Source of the DNA: Planctomycetota bacterium
Lineage (GTDB): Bacteria; Planctomycetota; PLA2
Assembly: GCA_023150495.1 (NCBI GenBank)
Contig: JAKLKT010000189.1
Span: 1 to 6,315, forward strand
Length of the DNA: 6,315 nt
Reading direction: 5' to 3'
Part shown: positions 1-5,019 of the stretch, one piece after another
Layout: each line of letters starts with the position of its first letter
How positions within the stretch are numbered: position 1 is the stretch's first letter
Notes under the pieces: model-generated
What the model saw: the letters and a program-made list of their open reading frames with translations, nothing else
Told to the model about the DNA's origin: nothing
Database searches by the model: none
Position numbers and translations under genes: made by a program

Positions 1-1
1 C

Positions 2-76
2 TGCGCGGCCGTCTGGCTGAAGCTGCTGGAGCGCCGGCCCGCGCCGCCGCCCGCCGCGCGCGTTGACAACCCCTGA
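2..76 (+). CDS. C-terminal fragment of an unidentified protein (5' end outside window)
   Basis: Only the last 24 codons are visible, ending at TGA 74-76. This frame is preferred because 23 of its 24 third positions are G or C, as in the other genes here; the alternative frame ending at 64-66 has many A/T third positions. The peptide begins CAAVWLKLLERR, which looks like the end of a membrane helix followed by a basic stretch, and finishes with a proline-rich, probably disordered tail. No family can be named. The -35 box of the following tRNA promoter lies inside its last codons. Confidence 0.5.
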   Translation, partial: CAAVWLKLLERRPAPPPAARVDNP

Positions 77-90
77 CCCGCGCGTACACT
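63..90 (+). promoter_or_regulatory. sigma70-type promoter of the tRNA-Arg gene
   Basis: A perfect TTGACA (63-68) and TACACT (85-90; 4 of 6 to TATAAT) are separated by 16 bases. This predicts transcription starting near 97, about a dozen bases before the mature tRNA 5' end at 110. It is the best -35/-10 pair in the window, as expected for a heavily expressed stable RNA. The -35 box overlaps the end of the upstream coding sequence, so the tRNA is transcribed independently of it. Confidence 0.75.
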
Positions 91-109
91 CCGCGATCTC
101 TCCCTAGAC

Positions 110-186
110 GCGCCCGTAGCTCAATTGGATAGAGCGCCTGGCTACGGACCAGGAGGCTGAGGGTTCGAGTCCTTCCGGGCGTACCA
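110..186 (+). tRNA. tRNA-Arg, anticodon ACG (decodes CGN via inosine)
   Basis: This is a full cloverleaf. The acceptor stem is 110-116 with 176-182, the D stem 119-122 with 132-135, the anticodon stem 137-141 with 149-153, and the T stem 159-163 with 171-175 around TTCGAGT. The seven-base anticodon loop 142-148 carries ACG at 144-146. Arginine identity bases are present: A20 (129), C35 and G36. A34 should be deaminated to inosine by TadA. Discriminator A183 is followed by an encoded CCA (184-186). The first acceptor pair is G110 with T182, a G-U wobble rather than the usual G-C; all other stem pairs are normal apart from one G-U in the T stem. Confidence 0.97.
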
Positions 187-188
187 AC

Positions 189-212
189 GGGGCCCCGCCA
201 TCGCGGGGCCCC
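189..212 (+). terminator. GC hairpin behind tRNA-Arg, probable terminator or 3'-processing signal
   Basis: A perfect 10-bp inverted repeat (189-198 with 203-212, loop CATC) begins two bases after the encoded CCA. It is followed by a run of C rather than T, so it is not a canonical intrinsic terminator. Such hairpins without a T tract are common in very GC-rich genomes. Its position makes tRNA termination or 3'-end processing the likely role. Confidence 0.55.
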
Positions 213-222
213 CGGAGCCCCC
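209..222 (+). repeat. C-rich 14-mer, copy 1, overlapping the tRNA terminator
   Basis: The sequence CCCCCGGAGCCCCC is identical to 1755-1768. In both places it adjoins the 3' arm of a perfect hairpin whose 5' arm is G-rich. It may be a fragment of a dispersed palindromic repeat, or chance in C-rich DNA. Confidence 0.35.
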
Positions 223-246
223 CCCGTTTCGTCCGGCGCCGCGCGC

Positions 247-252
247 TAGGAT
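247..252 (+). promoter_or_regulatory. possible -10 box for the membrane protein gene
   Basis: TAGGAT (4 of 6 to TATAAT) lies nine bases before the GTG at 262, so the transcript would start about two or three bases before the start codon. There is no convincing -35 box, and no Shine-Dalgarno sequence precedes either GTG. This is weak support for a near-leaderless message. The alternative is read-through from the tRNA. Confidence 0.2.
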
Positions 253-261
253 GCCGCTCCC

Positions 262-1113
262 GTGGTGGAGCCCTTCCGCGTCGGCGGCGTCGTCGCGCGG
301 TCGTTCTCGATCTGGGGTCGGGAGCTTCCGCTCCTGCTCGCGATCGCGCTCGTGGTGCACGCGCCGCGGGTGGTGGCGGTCGAGCTCGTCGGTCTCGCGA
401 TGCCGCAGGCACCGCGCTTCGACCCGGATTCGCGCCGCCACGGGGAGTTCATGGACGAGCTGGATCGTTGGCTCCGGAGGGCCGTCCCGGTCCGGCTCGC
501 GTCGCACGTCGTGGCGACAGTCCTTGGCGACATCACCCTCGCGTTCGTCGCCTTCGCCGTCTACGCCCGGCTCCGCGGCCGCCGCGCCTCCGTGGGGGAG
601 AGCGTGCGCAACGGGTTGAGGCGGATCGCGCCCGTGCTCCGCGCGTCCCTTTGCCTCTGCGTCGTCTCCTCGGGCATCGGACTCGGGGGCGGCCTGCTCG
701 CGTGGAAGCTGCTGCGAGCCGGACACCTCGCTCCGGCGGCCGGGCTCCTGACGCTTCCCGGCGCCCTCCTCCTCGCCCTCCTCCTGAGCCCGTTCTGGGT
801 CGCGGTACCGGCCGCCGTCGCCGACGAGCCGAAGAGGCTCCTGCGCCGGAGCTTCCGGCTGACGCGCGGGCACCGGCTGGCGGTGTGCGCCGTGGTGCTG
901 CTGCTCTGCGCGATCGACTGGGGGTCGGGGCGGCTGCTGCGGGCCGGCCTGAGCTCGGTGGAGCTGCCGCCGCTCGCGCGGTCGGCCGTCTGGTGGACCC
1001 AGGAGCTGCTCGTCGTCTCCCTCGCGGCGGTCCTTGCAGCGGTCGGCTACCACGCGCTGCGGCTCGAGAAGGAGGGCGTCGACGTCTCCGACCTGGAGCG
1101 GGTCTTCGCGTAG
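262..1113 (+). CDS. polytopic inner-membrane protein, YciC / GPDPase-membrane-domain-like
   Basis: The 283-residue product is an integral membrane protein of unknown activity. Hydrophobic segments lie at about 21-47, 77-104, 121-150, 154-188, 205-229 and 247-268. The signature is residues 175-205: helix end, 'PFWVAVPAAVADE', then RRSFRLTRGHR, then another helix. This matches the 'PV.vvE ... rRS..LtrGhr' pattern known from the YciC-like and glycerophosphodiester-phosphodiesterase membrane-domain families. The tail, with an LRLEKEG motif and ending VSDLERVFA, also fits. No catalytic phosphodiesterase domain is present. An in-frame TAG at 247-249 limits the start to GTG 262 or GTG 265; neither has a clear ribosome-binding site. 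The next gene follows after 53 bases on the same strand. The family call comes from pattern memory and could be wrong in detail; the membrane topology is secure. Confidence 0.8.
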   Translation: MVEPFRVGGVVARSFSIWGRELPLLLAIALVVHAPRVVAVELVGLAMPQAPRFDPDSRRHGEFMDELDRWLRRAVPVRLASHVVATVLGDITLAFVAFAVYARLRGRRASVGESVRNGLRRIAPVLRASLCLCVVSSGIGLGGGLLAWKLLRAGHLAPAAGLLTLPGALLLALLLSPFWVAVPAAVADEPKRLLRRSFRLTRGHRLAVCAVVLLLCAIDWGSGRLLRAGLSSVELPPLARSAVWWTQELLVVSLAAVLAAVGYHALRLEKEGVDVSDLERVFA

Positions 1114-1147
1114 GGCGCGGGCAAGGGGGCCCGATCCTGTCTCTGGT

Positions 1148-1166
1148 GTTAGGTAGTTTGTTAGGT
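1148..1166 (+). repeat. direct repeat GTTAGGT x2 immediately before the HNH gene
   Basis: GTTAGGT occurs at 1148-1154 and again at 1160-1166, 12 bases apart start to start, abutting the ATG at 1167. The stretch is unusually AT-rich for this window. It could be an operator or part of a promoter, or the first AGG (1151-1153) could serve as a loosely spaced ribosome-binding site. The second AGG is too close to the ATG to work as one. Confidence 0.35.
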
Positions 1167-2807
1167 ATGCCCTTGGACACCGACAGCGCCCTCGTCGGAG
1201 CGGCGACAGCGGAGGGAGCGCTCGAGCTCGCGCTCGGCGAGGGGCTCGACCGCCTCTTCGCCGGCGTTCGGCTGCTGCGCCTCGGCTACGCGACGGAGCG
1301 CGACTACGCCCGGGAACGCCTCGGGATCCCGGCGCGGACGATGCGCGACTCGCTCGCGCTCGGCCGCGTGTGCCGCGGGCGCCCGCTGCTGCGGAGAGCG
1401 GTCGCCGCGGGGCTCGTCTCGCCCTGCAAGGCGCGCGCGATCGCTCCGGTCGTCGGGTCGCACGAGGCGGCGTGGACCGCCCTCGCGATGGATGCGACGG
1501 TGCGGGAGCTGATCGCGGCGGTGCGCGCGCAGGGGAAGGAGCCGCCGGAAGAGTTCGAGACGGAGAGCCTTCGCGTCCGGATGCCCGCGGCGCTCCAGGA
1601 CAAGCTCGACGCGGCGCTGAAGCGCGCGGACGAGACGCTCGGCGGAGGGGCGCCGCGCTGGCAGTGCTACGACGCGCTCGCGCAGGAGTACCTCTCGGAG
1701 CATGGCGGCTTCGCCCCGGAGGAGGTTGCGGGGGGGGTCCGGGGGCCGGACCCTCCCCCGGAGCCCCCTCCGATGCCGCTCCCGGACCGTGTCGCCGAGC
1801 ACCTCGCCGTGATCGCCGAGGCGAGGGCGCTCGTCGCCGATGAAGTCCCTGCGACGACCGACCCGGTGGCGCTCGACGCGTTCCTGATGCGTCTCATGAA
1901 GGCGCTCCGGGCGCGCGACGCGGTCCTCGGGGCGCTCGCGCTTCGGGCCGTCGCGGAGAAGGCGTGGCTCGGTGCCGGGTACGCGACGCTCAAGGAGTAC
2001 TGCTTGGAGCGGCTCGGCATCGCGCCGAGCGCGTTCCGGCAGCGCGTGTGGCTCGAGCGCCGGATGTTCGCCGTTCCGCCGCTGCGGGAGGCGCTCGAGA
2101 ACGGGGTCCTGACCTACTCGAAGGCCCTGCTTGTGGCGCAGGACGCGACACTGGAGACCGTCGCGGACCTGATCGCGCGCGCGGCCGGGACGACCTGGCA
2201 GCAGACCGCGCGCGAGGCGGCGGAACGCGAGGACCGGCGGAACCGCGCGGCGGGCGTCCGGAGGCTCTGGGCGCCGAAGGACGTGATGGCGACCGTCAAG
2301 GCGGCGATCGCCGCGGCCGTGCGGAAGGCGCGGGGGGAGGGCCGGGAGATCGGCGCCAGCGAGGCGCTCGCCGAGATCGCGGAGCACTTCCTCAGGACGT
2401 GGCCCGCGGACCGGCTGCGGAAGCTGTCGCGGAGCCGGCGGCAGGTGCTCTCGCGCAACGGGGGCACCTGCGAGGTGCCGGGCTGCTCGCTCCCGGGCCG
2501 GCACGAGCACCACATTCGCTACCGCTCGCATGGCGGCACGGACGACCCGTGGAACAAGGTCCGTCTCTGCGTCGCGCACCACCTCCGCGGGATCCACGAC
2601 GGCTATCTGACGGTCGAGGGCCGCGCGGGCGAGCGCCTCGTCTGGCGATTCGGCACCGGCGAGATCTTCGAGACTCTCCGCGACAACGACGTGCGGCGCG
2701 CGGACGCGGCGGCGGCCGGTTGCGACGACGCCCCGTGCGTCTCGGAGTCCGCGGCGCCGGCCTATGCCGTACCCGGAAGGGAGGTGGCTGCCGCAGTTGC
2801 CGCATGA
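1167..2807 (+). CDS. HNH endonuclease-domain protein with two tandem helical modules
   Basis: The 546-residue protein ends in an HNH nuclease domain (about 424-485). Visible key residues are C435 and C440, the HEHH run H446-H449, N463, C468, HH471-472 and H477. The two CX4C/CX2H-like pairs would bind structural zinc, and the H...N...H set would form the metal-dependent DNA-cleaving beta-beta-alpha fold. The N-terminal part is duplicated: GYATERDYARERLGI (40-54) is echoed by GYATLKEYCLERLGI (271-285), and similarity continues for over 100 residues. A proline-rich linker (193-207) separates the copies. The architecture recalls the multi-copy HNH/DUF222-type proteins of high-GC bacteria, whose cellular role is generally unknown. 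ATG 1167 is chosen because reading further upstream only shadows the previous gene; GTG 1146 and TTG 1158 are alternatives. No methyltransferase or restriction partner is adjacent, so no restriction function is claimed. Confidence 0.9.
   Translation: MPLDTDSALVGAATAEGALELALGEGLDRLFAGVRLLRLGYATERDYARERLGIPARTMRDSLALGRVCRGRPLLRRAVAAGLVSPCKARAIAPVVGSHEAAWTALAMDATVRELIAAVRAQGKEPPEEFETESLRVRMPAALQDKLDAALKRADETLGGGAPRWQCYDALAQEYLSEHGGFAPEEVAGGVRGPDPPPEPPPMPLPDRVAEHLAVIAEARALVADEVPATTDPVALDAFLMRLMKALRARDAVLGALALRAVAEKAWLGAGYATLKEYCLERLGIAPSAFRQRVWLERRMFAVPPLREALENGVLTYSKALLVAQDATLETVADLIARAAGTTWQQTAREAAEREDRRNRAAGVRRLWAPKDVMATVKAAIAAAVRKARGEGREIGASEALAEIAEHFLRTWPADRLRKLSRSRRQVLSRNGGTCEVPGCSLPGRHEHHIRYRSHGGTDDPWNKVRLCVAHHLRGIHDGYLTVEGRAGERLVWRFGTGEIFETLRDNDVRRADAAAAGCDDAPCVSESAAPAYAVPGREVAAAVAA
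1730..1758 (+). repeat. 13-bp hairpin inside the HNH gene linker
   Basis: Bases 1735-1742 pair perfectly with 1746-1753 around a GGG loop. The stem extends outward through 1730-1734 with 1754-1758, including one G-T pair. It encodes the proline/glycine-rich linker between the two protein modules, where such an insertion would be tolerated. It could slow transcription or translation, or be a palindromic repeat that landed in the gene. Confidence 0.6.
1755..1768 (+). repeat. C-rich 14-mer, copy 2, within the HNH gene
   Basis: This is identical to 209-222 and sits on the 3' side of the linker hairpin, as copy 1 sits on the 3' side of the tRNA hairpin. Beyond the 14-mer both copies continue with a pyrimidine run ending in CCG. 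Confidence 0.35.
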
Positions 2808-2818
2808 CGCGTGACAAC

Positions 2819-2836
2819 CGGGCCCACGCCGGCCCG
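2819..2836. terminator. inverted repeat between convergent genes, candidate bidirectional terminator
   Basis: CGGGCC (2819-2824) pairs with GGCCCG (2831-2836) across a six-base loop. GTGA (2811-2814) and TCAC (2838-2841) could extend the structure after an internal bulge. It lies in the 57-base gap between the stop of the HNH gene and the stop of the leftward hydrolase gene, where a terminator serving both directions is expected. There is no T tract on either strand, so the call rests on position and symmetry. Confidence 0.4.
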
Positions 2837-2864
2837 TTCACATCGGTGACGCTCGGCCGCGGGC

Positions 2865-3899
2865 TCAGCCCTTCGGCGGCTTCGCGTCCGGCGCGACGGA
2901 GCGGAGGGCGCCCGCAAGCGCCTTCGCCGTGATCCTGCCCGCGAGGAGCTTCTTCACGGCGCCCTCCTTGTCGAGGACCGCTATGGCCGGCGTGGCGGTC
3001 ACCCCGAGCTTCGCTGCCACCGGGTCGCCGGCCTCGAGCTTCACCGCCACGAGCTGGTTCCCGTAGTGGCGCACGAGCGGGTCCATGAGGATCTCGTTCT
3101 GCAGCTCCCTCGCCTCCGGCTTCGCCGCGTCGTCCGGGCTCCAGACGTACAGGAGCACCCCGCCCTTCTTCCTGGGCTTCAGTCCCTCGAGCGCTGCGTC
3201 GAGGTCGTCGCCCCACTTGAAGTTCAGGTCCTTGCCGGGCTCGAACCTGCCCTCCATGACTCCCATCCACCAGAGCAGGTACTCGTCGTGCTCGCGCGGC
3301 CACTTGTGGTCGAGGCCCTGCTGCAGCCGCACCTCCACGCACCGCACCTTGTCCTTCAGGAGGTCCACGGTCTTCATCGCCGCCGGCGCGTTCGGGTCCT
3401 GTGCGCCCGCGAGGGCGAGCGCGCCGAGCCCCTTCTTCGCCCAGTTGCCGACCGCGCCGCCGTTGTAGCCCGCCGCGATCCACGTCGCGCTCACGGGCCT
3501 CAGGTCCTCGTCGAACGCGATCGGCGCGAGGTTCCACCCGCCGTTCGAGAACCCGACCGCGTGGATGCGCTTCGTGTCGATCGGCAGCGTCTTCAGCAGG
3601 TGCATCGCGATCCGCTTCGCCTTCCCGAGGTCGTTCGTGTCCCATGTCCCCTCGGTCGCCGAGGGTGCGCACACGACGTACCCCTCCCGCTGCCACGGCG
3701 CGAGCGCGTTGACGAGGTTCGGACCGCTGTCGCCCGCCCCGTGCAGGAGGATCACGAGCGAGCCCTTGCGCTCCGCCGAGAGCCCCTCCGGGACGAGGAG
3801 CGCCGTCTCGGTCCCCTCGATCGTCTGGACCGACCGGCCCTCCGGGTATCCGTCGGCGAGAGCCGCCGCCGCCCAGAGAAGCAGCACGAATCCGCGCAT
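2865..3899 (-). CDS. secreted alpha/beta hydrolase (esterase/PHB-depolymerase type) fused to a thioredoxin-like domain lacking CXXC
   Basis: The 344-residue protein starts with a signal peptide (1-15, cleavage near ALA/DG). Residues 25-220 form an alpha/beta-hydrolase: the HGAGDSG oxyanion-hole motif (H53), the nucleophile elbow GFSNGG (S118), and probable acid D168 and histidine H198 complete a Ser-Asp-His triad. The layout resembles secreted feruloyl-esterase, PHB-depolymerase and phospholipase/carboxylesterase types; the substrate cannot be told. Residues 243-335 look like a thioredoxin fold: strand, YVWSPDD at 251-257 where WCxxC would be, then VTATPAIAVLD with the cis-proline P304. Both active-site cysteines are gone, so this domain should not be a disulphide reductase; a binding or structural role is inferred. 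ATG 3899 is fixed by an in-frame TAA four codons upstream. A GGAG sequence lies 17 bases before the start, too far for normal initiation. It is divergent from the lipoprotein gene. Confidence 0.88.
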   Translation of the reverse strand: MRGFVLLLWAAAALADGYPEGRSVQTIEGTETALLVPEGLSAERKGSLVILLHGAGDSGPNLVNALAPWQREGYVVCAPSATEGTWDTNDLGKAKRIAMHLLKTLPIDTKRIHAVGFSNGGWNLAPIAFDEDLRPVSATWIAAGYNGGAVGNWAKKGLGALALAGAQDPNAPAAMKTVDLLKDKVRCVEVRLQQGLDHKWPREHDEYLLWWMGVMEGRFEPGKDLNFKWGDDLDAALEGLKPRKKGGVLLYVWSPDDAAKPEARELQNEILMDPLVRHYGNQLVAVKLEAGDPVAAKLGVTATPAIAVLDKEGAVKKLLAGRITAKALAGALRSVAPDAKPPKG

Positions 3900-3910
3900 C
3901 GCCGGGCTAC

Positions 3911-3918
3911 GTTACACT
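3911..3918. promoter_or_regulatory. overlapping divergent -10 elements in a 26-bp intergenic region
   Basis: GTTACACT contains TACACT (3913-3918) reading right, the same hexamer as in the tRNA promoter. On the other strand it reads AGTGTAAC, which contains TGTAAC (4 of 6 to TATAAT). The rightward start site would fall near 3925, at the GTG 3926. The leftward one would fall a few bases before the ATG at 3899. Neither side has a good -35 box. Sharing of one -10 region by divergent bacterial promoters is known; its use here is inferred. Confidence 0.4.
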
Positions 3919-3925
3919 CCTTTGC

Positions 3926-4888
3926 GTGCGGTTCCTCCTCCTCGCGGCGGTCCTCGCGGCCTGCGCCCACGATGCCCCCCCCGCGCCCCCCCCGGTCGTC
4001 CTGAAGCTCGAGTCGAGGCCGGTCTCCGGCATCGTCGTGGACGGGCTCATCGACAACGGCTGGATGCCTCTGCGCGAGATCACGGTGCCGCTGAACGGAG
4101 GGGGCCCCCTGGAGGTGACGCTCAAGGCGGCGCACGACGGCGAGCGCCTCTATCTCCTCGCGATCTGGCCCGACGCGAAGGCGAGCCAGTCCCGCTACTG
4201 GAGATACGAGGGCGACCTCAAGTGGGCGAAGTCCGGGACCGAGGACGGCTTCTCGGTCTGCTGGTCGCCGGGCGCGCTCGCGGACGCCTTCCGGAAGGAC
4301 GGGTGCGCGATCAGCTGCCACGGGGGCCGGCACGTCTACCCCGGCGAGGGCAGCGGGTTCCTCGACTTCTGGTACTGGGGCGCGCAGCAGTGCGCGCTGT
4401 TCCCGCAGGCGCGTGACATGTGGCTCAGGCAGGGCGACGAGCACCGGCTCCGCGGCGACCGGCAGCCGGAGGACTCGGACAACGTCCCGAACGTGAGCGA
4501 CAAGTACGAGGGCCCGAGCGCCTTCCCGCAGTTCCGGAAGCAGGGCGACGACCGCATCGTGCCCTTCGGGAAGGGCCTCAAGGAGGTGACGCCCGAGTGG
4601 ATCCGCAAGTACTGGAAGGAGGAGCTGAACGTCGGCCGCGAGGTGCCGCTCGACCTCCTGCGCGGGCGCGAGGGGAGCCGCGGCGACGTCACGGCGGCGG
4701 CGCGCCACTACGACGATCAGGGCAAGTGGGTGCTCGAGCTCTCGCGCGCCCTCTCGACCGGCAACGGTGACGACCTCCCGCTCGGCCTCGGCCCCGTGCT
4801 CTTCTCGGTCGCGGTCCACGACGACGCGGCGGGGGCCGCGCACGCCACGTCGGGGCCGATCGAGCTCTCCTTCCAGCCGGCGCCGTAG
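3926..4888 (+). CDS. lipoprotein with ethylbenzene-dehydrogenase-type haem-binding (EB_dh-like) domain and CX3CH motif
   Basis: The 320-residue product begins with a lipoprotein signal (MRFLLLAAVLAAC, lipobox LAAC, lipidated C13; +2 Ala favours the outer membrane if the cell is diderm). After a proline-rich stretch, residues 30-318 match the cytochrome c-552/DMSO-reductase gamma-subunit-like domain. The signs are an early 'VDGLIDNGWMPL' strand, an 'R-YWRYEGDLKWAKSG.EDGFSVCW' stretch, CAISCH (C127, C131, H132), LDFWYWGA (146-153, compare the family's D-W-W-A pattern) and the closing VAVHDDAAGAAH (295-306). Proteins of this fold carry haem for electron transfer in periplasmic respiration; the known gamma subunits bind b-type haem. 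The CX3CH could attach haem c atypically or be a disulphide. No catalytic molybdenum subunit is in the window. The start is GTG 3926, chosen for the signal peptide; no Shine-Dalgarno sequence precedes it. The family call is moderately sure, haem binding less so. Confidence 0.75.
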   Translation: MRFLLLAAVLAACAHDAPPAPPPVVLKLESRPVSGIVVDGLIDNGWMPLREITVPLNGGGPLEVTLKAAHDGERLYLLAIWPDAKASQSRYWRYEGDLKWAKSGTEDGFSVCWSPGALADAFRKDGCAISCHGGRHVYPGEGSGFLDFWYWGAQQCALFPQARDMWLRQGDEHRLRGDRQPEDSDNVPNVSDKYEGPSAFPQFRKQGDDRIVPFGKGLKEVTPEWIRKYWKEELNVGREVPLDLLRGREGSRGDVTAAARHYDDQGKWVLELSRALSTGNGDDLPLGLGPVLFSVAVHDDAAGAAHATSGPIELSFQPAP

Positions 4889-4937
4889 CCGGCCGCGACC
4901 CGGCGGAGTGTCGGCGCCGTGGGCACCGGCTGTCCAC

Positions 4938-4951
4938 CCGCTGCGCAGCGG
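4938..4951. repeat. perfect 14-bp palindrome in the 131-bp spacer
   Basis: CCGCTGCGCAGCGG is fully self-complementary and is followed by GTTTCC-like sequence. It lies 50 bases after the lipoprotein gene stop. It could be a weak terminator hairpin (5-bp stem, GCGC loop) or a protein-binding site. Confidence 0.3.
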
Positions 4952-4992
4952 TTTCCTCGGCGCCCCTTCCCCGGGCTGATCCAATGGTGGGG

Positions 4993-5000
4993 CACGCGTG
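4993..5000. promoter_or_regulatory. 8-bp palindrome CACGCGTG upstream of the squalene-oxidase-repeat gene
   Basis: This is a perfect palindrome 19 bases before the ATG at 5020, in a position where an operator could act on transcription or on the 5' leader. Short palindromes are frequent in GC-rich DNA, so this is only a candidate. No recognisable -35/-10 pair was found in the 4889-5019 spacer. Confidence 0.2.
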
Positions 5001-5008
5001 TTGCGCGT

Positions 5009-5015
5009 AGGGAGG
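5009..5015 (+). promoter_or_regulatory. ribosome-binding site (AGGGAGG)
   Basis: AGGGAGG ends four bases before ATG 5020 and contains GGAGG, complementary to the 16S rRNA 3' end. It is the only textbook Shine-Dalgarno sequence in the window and fixes the start of the downstream gene. The other complete genes lack one at normal spacing. Confidence 0.8.
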
Positions 5016-5019
5016 CACC

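Noticed and set aside
110..186. tRNA-Arg as an integration (att) site for a mobile island
   Set aside because: No integrase, no repeated tRNA 3' end within the window, and no composition shift to the right of it.
104..412. Antisense open frame whose C-terminus reads PEGLEPSASWSVARRSIQLS
   Set aside because: It is the translated complement of the tRNA-Arg gene, a well-known spurious protein in databases; it also overlaps the membrane protein gene. The longer antisense frame 142-1053 has the same problem.
468..1166. Upstream extension of the HNH reading frame to 468
   Set aside because: The extension is arginine/proline-rich shadow sequence overlapping the membrane protein gene, and recognisable protein begins only at 1167.
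1161..2597. Long antisense frame (478 codons) opposite the HNH gene
   Set aside because: It is Arg/Pro/Leu-rich with no domain and is expected from high GC content opposite a real gene with biased third positions.
1167..2807. HNH protein as part of a restriction, homing or CRISPR system
   Set aside because: There is no methyltransferase, intron, intein, guide RNA array or Cas gene nearby, and its neighbours look like ordinary envelope genes.
3066..4004. + strand frame opposite the hydrolase
   Set aside because: It is a shadow: the - strand frame carries the signal peptide, the catalytic motifs and normal codon use.
3752..4984. Long antisense frame opposite the lipoprotein gene
   Set aside because: Low-complexity shadow translation; the + strand frame has a lipobox, conserved-looking motifs and correct codon bias.
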